64,000 bases of DNA, from contig NZ_LMPG01000011.1 in the NCBI RefSeq assembly GCF_001423765.1, positions 306,730 to 370,729 of the forward strand, read 5' to 3'. The notes under the pieces were generated by a model, which was not told the DNA's origin, ran no database searches, and saw only the letters and a program-made list of their open reading frames with translations. This DNA comes from Sphingomonas sp. Leaf343 (GTDB lineage Bacteria > Pseudomonadota > Alphaproteobacteria > Sphingomonadales > Sphingomonadaceae). A program made the position numbers and the translations under genes. Below, one piece after another: positions 27,905-36,954 of this stretch (positions are counted from its first letter, which is position 1; every line of letters begins with the position of its first letter).

Positions 27905-29706
27905 CGATCGATACGAATCGACTCGCGGCGTTGCGCGCGCAGCTTGCGACGCTGACCCTCGACGGCTTCGTCGTGCCGCTGACCGATGAGCACATGAGCG
28001 AATATGTCGGCGACTATGCCCAGCGGCTGGCGTGGCTGACCGGTTTTCAGGGCTCGGCCGGGACGGCGGTCGCGCTCGCGGATGCGGCGGCGATCTTCAC
28101 CGACGGCCGCTACACCTTGCAGGTGCGCGAGCAGGTGTCCGCCGACGACTGGGATTACATCGACGTTCCGGCGACCTCCGTCGCCGGGTGGCTGGCGGTG
28201 CATGCCGCGGCCGGGGCGCGGATCGGCTACGACCCGTGGCTCCATACCCGCAGCTGGGTCGAGCAGACCAGTGCCGCCCTTGCCGATCGCGACGTCGTGC
28301 TCGTTCCGGTTGCGACCAACCCGGTCGATGCGATCTGGACGGATCGCCCCGCACCGTCGTCGGCGAAGCTCGTCGTTCAGCCCGATATGGTGGCCGGGGC
28401 ATCCTCCGCCACCAAGCGCGCGCAGGTCGCCGACTGGCTGACGGAGAAGAACGCCGATGCCGTCGTCCTGTCCGCGCTCGACTCGATCGCCTGGCTGCTG
28501 AACATCCGCGGGGCCGATGTCGATCACACCCCCGTCGCGCTCAGCTATGCAATCGTCCACGTGGACGGCGCAACCGACCTGTTCGTCGCGCCCGGGAAAG
28601 TGGACGATGCCGTCCGCCAGCATCTCGGCAATTCCGTGCGTCTACGCGACCGCGCCGCCTTCGCCGATGCCCTTGGCGACTTTGCCGGCCGTCGCGTCGC
28701 CGTCGATCCCGCCGGTTCCGTCGCCGCGATCGCCGACGCGCTGGAGGCCGGCGGCGCGACGATGCTGCCGCTGCGCGATCCGGTGCTGCTCACCAAGGCG
28801 ATCAAGAACGATGCGGAGATCGTCGGCCACCGCGCCGCCTCGTACCGCGACGGCGCGGCGCTGACGCGTTTTTTGCACTGGGTCGCGACCGAATGTCCGA
28901 AGGGCGGCCAGACCGAACTCAGCGCCGCCGCCCGGCTGCTTGCGTTCCGTCGGGACACCGGGCTGCTGCTCGATACCAGTTTCGACACCATCTCCGCGAC
29001 CGGCGGCCACGGGGCCAGCCCGCACTACCGCGTGACGCCGGAATCGAACGCGCCGATCGAACCCGGGCAGCTCTATCTGGTCGATTCCGGCGGCCAATAT
29101 GCCGACGGCACCACCGATGTCACCCGCGTCCTGCCGATCGGCGAGGCCACCGCGGAGATGCGCGACCGCTTTACGCGTGTGCTGAAAGGTCACATCGCCA
29201 TCGCCACCGCCGTCTTTCCTGACGGCACGACAGGCGGCCAGATCGACGCGTTCGCGCGGCGTCCGCTCTGGGAGGCCGGCCTCGATTTCGGCCATGGCAC
29301 CGGCCACGGCGTCGGCGCGTATCTGTCGGTGCATGAAGGGCCGCAGCGGATCGCCCCGCCCGACCACCCCAGCGGTCAGGCGCTGGAGCCGCTGCGTGCG
29401 GGCATGCTGCTGTCGAACGAGCCGGGCTATTACAAGGCCGGCGAATACGGCATCCGCATCGAGAACCTGCTGCTCGTCGTGCCGCACGCGGTGCCCGGCG
29501 GCGATCCGGATCGCACGATGCTGGCGTTCGAGACGCTGACCTTTGCCCCGATCGAACGCGACCTGATCAATCCGGCCCTGTTGACCGCCGCCGAGCTTTC
29601 GTGGCTCGATGCCTATCACGCCACGGTGATGCAGACCATCGGGCCGCTGCTGGCGGATGAAGAGCCTAGGGCATGGCTTTCGGAGAAATGTGCGCCGCTC
29701 GGGTGA
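27901..29706 (+). CDS. Aminopeptidase P (Xaa-Pro aminopeptidase, M24B)
   Basis: 601 residues, the long three-domain form of aminopeptidase P. It contains two N-terminal creatinase-like domains and a C-terminal pita-bread metallopeptidase. The metal ligands are visible in YLVDSGGQYADGTTDVTR (two Asp), GHGTGHGVG (His), LLSNEPGYY (Glu) and GIRIENLL (Glu). It removes N-terminal residues from peptides with Pro in position 2. ATG at 27901; the frame is open much further upstream but through the protease gene. Confidence 0.95.
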   Translation: MTIDTNRLAALRAQLATLTLDGFVVPLTDEHMSEYVGDYAQRLAWLTGFQGSAGTAVALADAAAIFTDGRYTLQVREQVSADDWDYIDVPATSVAGWLAVHAAAGARIGYDPWLHTRSWVEQTSAALADRDVVLVPVATNPVDAIWTDRPAPSSAKLVVQPDMVAGASSATKRAQVADWLTEKNADAVVLSALDSIAWLLNIRGADVDHTPVALSYAIVHVDGATDLFVAPGKVDDAVRQHLGNSVRLRDRAAFADALGDFAGRRVAVDPAGSVAAIADALEAGGATMLPLRDPVLLTKAIKNDAEIVGHRAASYRDGAALTRFLHWVATECPKGGQTELSAAARLLAFRRDTGLLLDTSFDTISATGGHGASPHYRVTPESNAPIEPGQLYLVDSGGQYADGTTDVTRVLPIGEATAEMRDRFTRVLKGHIAIATAVFPDGTTGGQIDAFARRPLWEAGLDFGHGTGHGVGAYLSVHEGPQRIAPPDHPSGQALEPLRAGMLLSNEPGYYKAGEYGIRIENLLLVVPHAVPGGDPDRTMLAFETLTFAPIERDLINPALLTAAELSWLDAYHATVMQTIGPLLADEEPRAWLSEKCAPLG

Positions 29707-29779
29707 TCGAGGCGATGGCGGTCGTCGCGGCGGGTTCGTTGGCGTCGTTCGTTGCGTGGCAAGCCGCGGGTGCGGCGAT

Positions 29780-29923
29780 CTACGCCGCCGGATCGGTCTT
29801 CGGCGGCGGCTGATCGGACGGCACATCGGCTGCCGCCCCGCGCGCCTGAGCCTTGCGCCGCTTCAGATTCGCGCGCAATTGTGCCGCCAGCCGTTCCGCG
29901 CGATCCTGATCCGTGTCGGCCAT
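29780..29923 (-). CDS. Small charged protein of unknown function
   Basis: A 47-residue protein: N-terminal acidic/basic amphipathic helix (RAERLAAQLRANLKRRKAQAR) and a Pro-rich tail. The pattern resembles short conserved hypothetical proteins of sphingomonads encoded next to housekeeping genes. ATG at 29923. Too short for firm assignment. Confidence 0.6.
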   Translation of the reverse strand: MADTDQDRAERLAAQLRANLKRRKAQARGAAADVPSDQPPPKTDPAA

Positions 29924-29951
29924 GGGGCGGCGCTAACCCACCCCCCAAGCC

Positions 29952-29980
29952 TTGACAATCCCGCCCGCCTCGTCTCTAGG
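29952..29980 (+). promoter_or_regulatory. Promoter of tRNA-Thr
   Basis: TTGACA, a 17-bp spacer and TCTAGG, ending 25 bp before the mature tRNA. A start near 29987 leaves a leader of about 18 nt for 5' processing. Confidence 0.6.
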
Positions 29981-30004
29981 CGCTGCTCCCGCCCGTCGGC
30001 GAGT

Positions 30005-30079
<75 letters not shown>

Positions 30080-30290
30080 TTCAGTCCGCCGCGAAGGGTC
30101 TTTAGAGACCGTCTCGCGAGCGGAGGGCGAGAACGGCGCAGTTCTGCGGGTTTTGCAGTCGACGCGTCGCCGGCGCAGGACAGAGACGCGGTCTCCGGGC
30201 GAGGAACTTAGCCCGAACAGCCGTACCGTCTCTAACTGCCTTTAGTCTGTCCTGAGTTCAGTGTTGCCCGCGAAATGAGCGGCAATGCGG

Positions 30291-31967
30291 TTAGATTCGG
30301 TGCATTGTTGCGAACCCAAGCACCATGCGCTGGTCTGCCCAGGCAAGCGGCATCTCTGCGCTGCGCAGCAGCGCACGGCTGGTGAGGTCAACCGGCTGCC
30401 GGCCGTGGACGATGGCCGTGACGATATCAGGCGCCAGGAAGCGGAGCCGAGCAAGCCGGACAAGGTGGCTGCGCTCGGTAGTGCCCGGTCTCCCCTCGCC
30501 GGCGAGCAGTTGGTCATAGGCGGCATGTCCGCTGGCGATCAGCTGGATGAGCCGGTCGTCTCGAGCGGGCGGGTTCGCGTCGGGTGCGGAATAGACCAGT
30601 CGAAGCTCATGCCCGCGCCGCTTCAGGCTTGTCTCGACCGCCAACTCGATCCGCTGCTCGATCGAGGTGCGTAAGCCATCGACCCGAAGGAGCGTTGCAA
30701 GCTCGCGCGCACTCAGGTCCACCTCGATGCGATCTGCGCCGACAAGGACCGCAGCGTCGAGCTGCTGAAGCGCCGCTCGCATGCCAGCAGGCTGGCGGAG
30801 ACGATCGACCCAGTCGGCGCAAGCTGGGGCGAGTCGTGCATGGGCTGATACATCACCGTATTCGGCGGCAAGGCAAACGGGATCACGCAACAAGCCGAGC
30901 ACGGCATTGCTGACCAGTGCATCCACGTCGCCCGCGGGTAACCGCCAACCCTCCACGGCCTGACCCGCTATCGGGACAGACACATAATAGAGGTACCGCC
31001 GCTCTCCCTTTTTCGCGTGCGCTGATGTCATGCGCCGCCCGTGACCATCCTCGATCATGCCCCCGAGCATGGCGATGTGCCCGGTTCGTGGCCGGGGCTC
31101 GCTGCGGTCGAGCAGTGCCTGCGACGCATCCCAGATTGGGCGATCGACAATAGCCTCGTGCTCGCCCGGGTAGATGGCGCCGTGATGGCTGACCTGCCCG
31201 GTGTAGAGTACGTTACGTAGCATGTGAGTCAGCGCACCGGCGCGGTATGCTTCCCCTCCAGTCTCACGGCCGTCGGGCATGATCCGCCGCTTGGAGACGA
31301 TTCCCCGGAAGGCAAGGTCGGCAACCAGCGCCTGGATGGTGCCGACTGTCTGATGGCGGTTGAAGATCAGGCGCACGGTCTCCGCCTCGGCCTCGTTGGC
31401 GACCAGCTTGCGGTCACAAACGTCATAGCCGAGCGGCACCGGACCGCCCATCCACATGCCTTTTTTCTTGGAAGCGGCGATCTTGTCGCGGATGCGCTCA
31501 CCGGTGACCTCACGCTCAAACTGCGCAAAGGAGAGCAGCACGTTGAGGGTCAGCCGTCCCATGCTGGTGGTGGTGTTGAACGCCTGGGTGACGCTGACGA
31601 ACGAGGCACCGCGCGCATCCAGCACCTCGACGATCTTGGCGAAGTCGGCAAGGCTGCGGGTCAGCCGGTCGACCTTGTAGACGACGATCACATCGACCCG
31701 GCCGGCTTCGACATCCGCGAGAAGGCGCTTCAGTCCCGGTCGGTCCATGCTGCCACCCGAGAAACCGCCGTCGTCATAGGCGATAGGCACTAGTGTCCAG
31801 CCCTCGTGCTTCTGGCTGGTGACATAGGCGGCACAGGCCTCACGCTGCGCGTCCAGGCTGTTGAATGCCTGTTCGAGCCCCTCCTCCGTCGACTTGCGGG
31901 TATATACAGCGCAGCGAGGCTCGCCGCCGCTTCCCGCAGCGGCCAGTAGAGTCGGCCGCCTAGCCAC
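30291..31967 (-). CDS. Large serine recombinase
   Basis: 558 residues. The N-terminal resolvase domain carries the catalytic Ser in CAVYTRKSTEEGLEQAF (S26) and the downstream VYKVDRLTRSLADFAKIVE and FEREVTGERIRDKI segments. A recombinase domain follows with YRAGALTHMLRNVLYTGQV, then a zinc-ribbon-like region and a coiled-coil C-terminus. Large serine recombinases integrate or excise elements at short att sites without Holliday junctions. The start is GTG at 31967, overlapping the DUF2924 stop by 8 bp. Confidence 0.93.
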   Translation of the reverse strand: MARRPTLLAAAGSGGEPRCAVYTRKSTEEGLEQAFNSLDAQREACAAYVTSQKHEGWTLVPIAYDDGGFSGGSMDRPGLKRLLADVEAGRVDVIVVYKVDRLTRSLADFAKIVEVLDARGASFVSVTQAFNTTTSMGRLTLNVLLSFAQFEREVTGERIRDKIAASKKKGMWMGGPVPLGYDVCDRKLVANEAEAETVRLIFNRHQTVGTIQALVADLAFRGIVSKRRIMPDGRETGGEAYRAGALTHMLRNVLYTGQVSHHGAIYPGEHEAIVDRPIWDASQALLDRSEPRPRTGHIAMLGGMIEDGHGRRMTSAHAKKGERRYLYYVSVPIAGQAVEGWRLPAGDVDALVSNAVLGLLRDPVCLAAEYGDVSAHARLAPACADWVDRLRQPAGMRAALQQLDAAVLVGADRIEVDLSARELATLLRVDGLRTSIEQRIELAVETSLKRRGHELRLVYSAPDANPPARDDRLIQLIASGHAAYDQLLAGEGRPGTTERSHLVRLARLRFLAPDIVTAIVHGRQPVDLTSRALLRSAEMPLAWADQRMVLGFATMHRI

Positions 31968-32409
31968 GCGCGACCGCCCGGAGTGGCGGGTGAACCGGCT
32001 TCTTCAACCCGAAGAACCGCGGCCCCGACCATTGCGCCCCGGTGATCTCGCGCGCGATGTGCGACAGCGAACGGTAGCGGCGTTCCTCGAACATCAGCCC
32101 GTCCTCGACGACTTGCACGCTATGGAGCTTGCCGTTCCACTTGCGAAGCAGGCGTGTGCCTGGCTTCAACTTGATCTCGGGCTCGACCGGCCCGGCCAGC
32201 GGGTCGCGGCTCAGCACGTCAATCATCCGCTGCACGGCGGCCGGCAGCCCGCCGTGCGCCTGCTCCTGCACGCGATACGCAAGCACGCGGCGCAGCAGCG
32301 ACGGCGGCAGATCAGGCGGTGCGTCTCCCATCATCGCCTGCCACTCGGACCGAAGCTCGGCTGGCGACAGCTTGACCAGCCGGTTTACTGCATCATCGAT
32401 CCTCGCCAT
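31960..32409 (-). CDS. DUF2924 family protein
   Basis: 149 residues. SPAELRSEWQAMMGDAPPDLPPSLLRR, KLKPGTRLLRKWNGKLHSV and GLMFEERRYRSLSHIAREITG are typical of DUF2924, a family almost always encoded beside serine recombinases. It is likely a recombination accessory or directionality factor, but no role is established from sequence. Confidence 0.9.
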   Translation of the reverse strand: MARIDDAVNRLVKLSPAELRSEWQAMMGDAPPDLPPSLLRRVLAYRVQEQAHGGLPAAVQRMIDVLSRDPLAGPVEPEIKLKPGTRLLRKWNGKLHSVQVVEDGLMFEERRYRSLSHIAREITGAQWSGPRFFGLKKPVHPPLRAVARG

Positions 32410-32411
32410 CG

Positions 32412-32927
32412 TTAGGCCGCCACGCTGTAACAGGTCACGTCATCGCGTTTGTCCTTGACCACAGCGTGCCCCTTCTTCCGGATGCCGGTGAGCGCAGCCC
32501 GCGTCGTGTGCGGCAGCCAGCCGGTTGCCTCCATCAGTTCGGCCATTGTGGCACCCTGCTCGCGCTGCAGCAGCGCGAGCACCAGCGCTGCCTTGGTAGG
32601 ACGCTCGAAGCCAGCATGGCTCTCCACCAGCGTCTCCTCGCCCGCCCCGCCGACTGGCCCGATACCGTCAGGCTCAATCCCGATGGCAACCAGTCCAGCA
32701 TCGGAGATCACCGCTCCGAACCGAAGGTCTCCATCGCTGCGCCAGGTTTGACCTGGCTTGGCGTCCGGCGCTTCCTCAGCATTACCGAACTTCATCAGCG
32801 CACTGATGGCCTTGTCGATGCGGTCGGCGTCCCCGCGGACTCCTTCGGGTACGGGTAGTAGACTGCGGTCCTGCCGCTGCGATGCGCGGGAGAGCAGGAT
32901 GGTCTGGAGGTCGCTCAGCTTGGTCAT
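32412..32927 (-). CDS. DUF3489 family protein
   Basis: 171 residues. The C-terminal part (TKAALVLALLQREQGATMAELMEATGWLPHTTRAALTGIRKKGHAV) is the DUF3489 winged-helix-like domain, a probable DNA binder. The N-terminus begins MTKLSDLQTILLSRASQR. ATG at 32927 is the homologous start. It is the first gene of the recombinase module and may regulate it. Confidence 0.88.
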   Translation of the reverse strand: MTKLSDLQTILLSRASQRQDRSLLPVPEGVRGDADRIDKAISALMKFGNAEEAPDAKPGQTWRSDGDLRFGAVISDAGLVAIGIEPDGIGPVGGAGEETLVESHAGFERPTKAALVLALLQREQGATMAELMEATGWLPHTTRAALTGIRKKGHAVVKDKRDDVTCYSVAA

Positions 32928-33702
32928 GGGTTGGCTCCTAGCTCGTGGCGAGCGACGGCATGCCGCTCCCACTACCCACAGCCCCGTCAGTCATGCTGAC
33001 CGGGGCAGCAACCATCCTGGCTGCGACTCATCGAGCAGCACCATGCTCCACGTGTGCGGCAAGTCGAGCGAACTCGTCGTGCCAAAGCTGCGTCTGGACT
33101 TTGCTACGCAGAAGACCCTGTTAGTAGTACCGTGGACCCTGACGGCCGACGCTCATTCGCACCTCTGCATTCAAGACGGGATGATTATGGAAGATGCGAT
33201 TGTAGTTGCGCTGCAGGTATCTCAGGAGAAGCATCTCGACTATGTAGCCTCCGCAGGTGAGGCGAATCACCGCTCTCGTGCGTGCTCCAAAGGCGCTGCG
33301 TACTTACCGGAATAGTGACGAGCTTGCGAAATAACGGCTGCTGTGAGGCGACGAGATCAACCTTCTGATGAAGGTGTACTGGCTGGTCCTGGTGGAAACC
33401 GGCCCGTCCGGTTTCGGGCGGCGGCCGCAAAAAGCAGACATTCGTTCAGGTGGCGGGACCGGGGCCCCAAATGCCCGTTGATGGTGGGGAGCCGCCCGTT
33501 CGCTTTCAAGCGAGCATGGGCGTAACCAAACAATCGTTCACAATAGCCGGGCAGGTGCCGGGGTTCCCGCTGATAAAGCATACGGCTTGTTCTTCCGCAA
33601 GCAGCGGACGATGCTGATCGAAGGCCGATTGAGGCTTTAGCCTCGTACGGGTGGCGGTGGCGAACATAGCAGACGAACGTCGCTACCGCCGGAGCCCCTT
33701 GA
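32928..33702. other. 775 bp without a convincing gene
   Basis: Open frames here have no coding bias or recognisable motif. The region includes the upstream side of the DUF3489 gene and probably the outer end of the integrative module. A sequence GAATGTCTGCTTTTTG (minus strand, about 33429-33444) belongs to a short motif that recurs in other gaps to the right. No tRNA fragment, insertion sequence or array was seen. Confidence 0.6.
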
Positions 33703-34119
33703 TCAGACGTCGAAACGCGCCCCACTCATGGCATTCATGAAAGCCTGCGGATTCCAATATTCGCGATAGTTGACGATCAGCCCGTAGCGGACTGTGACGA
33801 AGGTCGCGTACCGCATCTCATAGGGGTTTCCGTTCGACAGGACGGTGCCCGAGGCGCTCCACTCGGCGATCGCGACGGACGGATCGTCGGTGGCATAGAC
33901 CTTCAGGGTCGGCAGCGACTTCACGTCAATAGCATCGGGATAGCCGCGCAGATAGTCGTATAGCGCGGCCTTCCCCTCGATCCGCGCCGGAGACCCCTCG
34001 GGCGCGAAGGGGAATTCGGCGACGACATCGTCGGCGCACAGATCGGTCCAGCCCTTCATGTCCTTGGATAGGAAAGTCTCGAGGCTCTTGCGGACGAGGT
34101 CGGCGGCGGTGGTGGTCAT
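33703..34119 (-). CDS. SnoaL/NTF2-like protein
   Basis: 138 residues of the SnoaL-like cone fold: LVRKSLETFLSKDMKGWTDLCADDVVAEFPFAPEG, then RIEGKAALYDYLRGYP and YGLIVNYREYWNPQAFMNAM. Proteins like this bind or isomerise small polar or aromatic compounds. It lies in a minus-strand operon with the dinucleotide-binding protein upstream of it. Function unknown. Confidence 0.85.
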   Translation of the reverse strand: MTTTAADLVRKSLETFLSKDMKGWTDLCADDVVAEFPFAPEGSPARIEGKAALYDYLRGYPDAIDVKSLPTLKVYATDDPSVAIAEWSASGTVLSNGNPYEMRYATFVTVRYGLIVNYREYWNPQAFMNAMSGARFDV

Positions 34120-34151
34120 GTCGATATTCTTTCGAAACGGGAGGTGGGCGA

Positions 34152-34796
34152 TCAGATGCGCACGAAATTGTGCGTGGCGAGCGGGCCGAACGGTAGCGAG
34201 GCAAGCGGCCCGCCGACGTCGAGCGTTCCCAGATCGATCGGCAGGAAACCAATCGTCTCGAGGATCGCACGGACCTGCGCCTTGGCATCGGCATCGTCAC
34301 CCGAATAGAACAGCACGCGCTGGCCACCGGCGGCTTCGGGATGCGGCAGGACGTTGACGTCGAGGTGGTTGAACGCCTTCACGACGCGCGCGCCAGGGAC
34401 GAGGTCCGCGACGATCGCGCTGGAATGGCGGTCGCCAATGTCGACCGCCTTGATCCCATAGGCGGCGAGCGGGTTCGACGGATCGCTGACGTCGGGGGAG
34501 TTCGGATCGAGGAACAGCACGGGGTTGGTGCCGTCGATCACGATCCGGCCGTTCCAGTCCGGCAGGCCCGACAGCACGTCCTCCAGCGCGACCCATGGCA
34601 TTGCCAGCACGACGATGTCGGCGGCGGCAGCCTCCGCCACCGTGCCGGCGGTGATCGTGTCGCCCAGTTCAGCAACGAGGGTGCCCAGCGATTCCGGGCC
34701 GCGTTTGTTGGCGATAATCGCGGACTGGCCCTTCTGCGCTAGCGCCCGCGCCACGTTCGAACCCAGTGCGCCCGAACCGATGATACCGATGGTCAT
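34152..34796 (-). CDS. NADPH-dependent F420-reductase-like oxidoreductase
   Basis: 214 residues. An N-terminal Rossmann motif (IGIIGSGALGSNVARALAQKG) and VVLAMPWVALEDVL, VIDGTNPVLFLD, RVVKAFNHLDVNVL match the family of F420-dependent NADP reductases and their NAD(P)-binding relatives, which in bacteria lacking F420 act on other partners. ATG at 34796. It lies between the SnoaL-like gene and small membrane genes, probably one operon read leftward from about 35.7 kb. Confidence 0.85.
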   Translation of the reverse strand: MTIGIIGSGALGSNVARALAQKGQSAIIANKRGPESLGTLVAELGDTITAGTVAEAAAADIVVLAMPWVALEDVLSGLPDWNGRIVIDGTNPVLFLDPNSPDVSDPSNPLAAYGIKAVDIGDRHSSAIVADLVPGARVVKAFNHLDVNVLPHPEAAGGQRVLFYSGDDADAKAQVRAILETIGFLPIDLGTLDVGGPLASLPFGPLATHNFVRI

Positions 34797-34917
34797 GATG
34801 TTAATTCCTTTGTCTTGCAGGGATGATGGGAAAACGGATCGGCGATGCGCCGGCGTCGATCGTCGCACGCGTCGCGACGGGCGACGCGCCGGGATGAAAT
34901 GGGATGGGAAGCCGTCT

Positions 34918-35043
34918 TCAGGCAGGCGGGCGATCGGGACAGACCAACCCGGCCTGGTCGATCGCGTCGAGCGTGGCGGCGATCTGCGATGCCTGGGAAG
35001 GCCCGATGCCGCACAGCATCAGGAACAGCGGGAGCCAGGTCAT
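34918..35043 (-). CDS. Possible 41-residue small hydrophobic protein
   Basis: ATG at 35043 overlaps the stop of the upstream 77-residue gene (ATGA). The frame begins with a hydrophobic stretch (MTWLPLFLMLCGIGPSQA) that looks like a signal peptide or single membrane span, then a helical segment. No family recognised. The coupling and hydrophobic start favour a real gene. Confidence 0.45.
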   Translation of the reverse strand: MTWLPLFLMLCGIGPSQASQIAATLDAIDQAGLVCPDRPPA

Positions 35044-35273
35044 CGCCGGTCGCCCTTCGGTGCGATGACGACCAAGAACGTCATGATCGCCAGCAAGGTG
35101 ATGATCGCGGCCGGCAGCGGCTCGCCGAGCACGTTATCGAGACGCGCATAGATCGAGGCCGCAGCACCTGCGCCCGTGCCGGCATAGACCGCCCTGACGG
35201 CGAGATGGATCGCGTCGCTGCGGCGCTTTGCCCACGGACGATGGCCGGATGCGGCACGGGTGATGACGTTCAT
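35040..35273 (-). CDS. Small membrane protein of unknown function
   Basis: 77 residues with one or two membrane segments (AVYAGTGAGAAASIYARL, PAAIITLLAIMTFLVVIAP) and a basic N-terminus. No family recognised. It follows the 129-residue gene by 22 bp in the same direction and is coupled to the next small frame. Confidence 0.65.
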   Translation of the reverse strand: MNVITRAASGHRPWAKRRSDAIHLAVRAVYAGTGAGAAASIYARLDNVLGEPLPAAIITLLAIMTFLVVIAPKGDRR

Positions 35274-35295
35274 GACGATCCTCCTGTTGCGGGGT

Positions 35296-35685
35296 TCAGG
35301 CCGTCGCCCGCGGAAGCGCGGCGACCAGCTCGCAGATTTCGGCGAGCGCCTCGCGGACGAAGCCGGCACCGATCAGGCGATCGACCTCCGCATCGGGCAG
35401 CGCATCGCCATGCACACGGGCCAGCACGGCGAAACGGCGCAGCGCCTCCAGCCGCGGATCGGCAAGCCGGTTGGCCGTCTTCACGGCGAACACCCAGCGC
35501 AGCATCCGTGCGATCCGCCCGGGTTCGTTCAGGCTCGAACGCGTGTCGGCAGCGGCAAGGTGAAGGACCTGCCGTTCCAGCGGCGCGATCCGCGACACCG
35601 TAGCGCGAACCGGGCCGATGGCCGGCGTGGCCAGCGCGGCGCGGGGGAGGTCGAACGCCAGATCCAGAAACGCCATGCCGAACAT
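35296..35685 (-). CDS. Uncharacterised 129-residue protein
   Basis: Helix-rich protein with no signal or membrane segment. Recognisable features are an ARMLRWVFAVKTANRLAD helix and an acidic/hydrophobic C-terminal helix. No family recognised. ATG at 35685 (a second in-frame Met lies three codons later). It is the first gene of the leftward operon, and a LysR-type palindrome lies about 80 bp upstream of its start. Confidence 0.65.
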   Translation of the reverse strand: MFGMAFLDLAFDLPRAALATPAIGPVRATVSRIAPLERQVLHLAAADTRSSLNEPGRIARMLRWVFAVKTANRLADPRLEALRRFAVLARVHGDALPDAEVDRLIGAGFVREALAEICELVAALPRATA

Positions 35686-35763
35686 CCTTTCTCATCGCCG
35701 GCGGCGCGTTGCCGTCGTGAGACCGTATGTGGCAGCGACCGATCGATCGCGTCAGCCGAAATG

Positions 35764-35784
35764 TATCGAAGGAAACGTTCGATA
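35764..35784. promoter_or_regulatory. LysR-type palindromic operator
   Basis: TATCGAA-N7-TTCGATA, a perfect 7-bp inverted repeat with the T-N11-A form preferred by LysR regulators. It lies between the 3' end of the LysR gene and the start of the leftward operon at 35685. Confidence 0.55.
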
Positions 35785-35798
35785 AAATCGATCGAAAG

Positions 35799-36755
35799 CT
35801 ATTCCGGTCGATCGCCGGATGCACTGGCGGCAGCAACGGCAACGGGGGCCGGTGCCCCGTCCCGGGTCTGGCTGCGCAGCCGGTCGATCAGCCATGACGC
35901 GGCGGGACCGGGCAGCGTATCGCTGCGATGGATCGCGTGGAGCGCGTAATCCCCGCTCGCGGCATCGGGCATGTCGAGCACGACGAGCCGCCCCGCCGCC
36001 ACGTCGTCGCGCACCATCGGTTCCGGCATGAAACCCCAGCCGATCCCCGCATTCAGCAGCATGTGCTTCGACGATACGTCGGCCAGCTTCCACATCCGGC
36101 TGCTCATCACCCCGAATGTCCGTCCCTCGGTCAGCGGGGATCGATCGGTCAGGATCAGCTGGATATGCTCGCGCCCGGCACCGGGGGCGTTGTGCGCGGC
36201 CATCGCCAGCGGATGCGTCGTCGCGGCCACGGGGATCATCCGTACCCCGCCGATCGCAATCCGCTCGATCCCGTCCATCGTGTCGAGCGGACCGCTGACG
36301 CCCACCGTCGCCCGGCGGTTGAGGATCAGCTGCGTCACCGCGCCCAGCGTTTCGACCGAGAGATGGAGCGACACCGTGGGAAAAGCGGCGAAGAATCCGG
36401 TCAGCGCATCGACGACCCGGTCCTTCGGCAGGAACGTGTCGAGGACGACGTGGAGTTCGGATTCCAGCCCCTGCAGCAGCCCTTTCGTCTTGGCACGCAG
36501 CGTATCGATGCCGCTGGCGACGAGCCGCGCCTCGCCCAGCACCATGCGGCCCGCGTCGGTCAGCTGCGGCTTGCGCGTCGATTCGCGGTCGAACAGCCGG
36601 ACTCCGAGCTGCGCCTCCAGATTGGCGATCGTGTAGCTGATGACGGAGGTCGCGCGGTTCAGCTTGCGCGCCGCGCCGGCGAAGCTGCCGACCTCCACCA
36701 CGGTTACCAGAACGCGCAACTGGTCGAGGGTCGGGGTGCCGGGGTCGGAGATCAT
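35799..36755 (-). CDS. LysR family transcriptional regulator
   Basis: 318 residues. The winged helix-turn-helix is clear: LDQLRVLVTVVEVGSFAGAARKLNRATSVISYTIANLE, followed by a periplasmic-binding-like effector domain. It is divergent from the pirin-azoreductase operon and upstream of the leftward operon, so it may control both; matching palindromes lie at 35764 and 36812. The C-terminal tail is Ala/Pro-rich. The effector is unknown, but redox or quinone-like compounds would fit the neighbours. Confidence 0.92.
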   Translation of the reverse strand: MISDPGTPTLDQLRVLVTVVEVGSFAGAARKLNRATSVISYTIANLEAQLGVRLFDRESTRKPQLTDAGRMVLGEARLVASGIDTLRAKTKGLLQGLESELHVVLDTFLPKDRVVDALTGFFAAFPTVSLHLSVETLGAVTQLILNRRATVGVSGPLDTMDGIERIAIGGVRMIPVAATTHPLAMAAHNAPGAGREHIQLILTDRSPLTEGRTFGVMSSRMWKLADVSSKHMLLNAGIGWGFMPEPMVRDDVAAGRLVVLDMPDAASGDYALHAIHRSDTLPGPAASWLIDRLRSQTRDGAPAPVAVAAASASGDRPE

Positions 36756-36811
36756 GGTGACTTCTCATCCGTGTGACTGACGGAGGCCCGTCGCCGCATC
36801 ATACCGATTCC

Positions 36812-36826
36812 ATCGAACATTTCGAT
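36812..36826. promoter_or_regulatory. LysR-type palindromic operator
   Basis: ATCGAA-CAT-TTCGAT, a perfect 15-bp inverted repeat in the 199-bp gap between the divergent LysR and pirin genes. The half-site ATCGAA is identical to that of the element at 35764. Confidence 0.55.
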
Positions 36827-36954
36827 CTAAACTTGGCCGGTTTTCGCGAACCTTCCCGCCGCATATCTGGGGATCGAGACGGCGCTTCCGGGCAATCCCC
36901 CCTCCCCGGTCCGGAAGCGCCGTCGGCACGACCATCGTTCCAGGAGACGCCACG

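Larger units (their letters stand above)
30291..32927 (-). mobile_element. Putative integrative module: serine recombinase, DUF2924, DUF3489
   Basis: Three overlapping or abutting minus-strand genes that commonly travel together in alphaproteobacterial prophage-like or integrative elements, lying just beside a tRNA gene. The 211-bp gap between the tRNA and the recombinase stop contains a hairpin GGTCT-TTAG-AGACC at 30097-30110 and further GAGAC/GTCTC boxes, a possible attachment region. No duplicate of the tRNA 3' end was found by eye in 32.9-33.7 kb, so the ends are not established. No cargo beyond the three genes is visible. Confidence 0.55.

Noticed and set aside
29673..29813. 46-codon plus-strand frame with hydrophobic middle
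   Set aside because: It overlaps the more convincing minus-strand small gene at 29780-29923 and lacks a ribosome-binding site.
32928..33315. Plus-strand frame beside the DUF3489 gene
   Set aside because: It is mostly the antisense of DUF3489 and its leader.
33357..33725. 122-codon minus-strand frame
   Set aside because: No family motif, Arg/Pro-rich composition typical of a chance frame in high-GC DNA.
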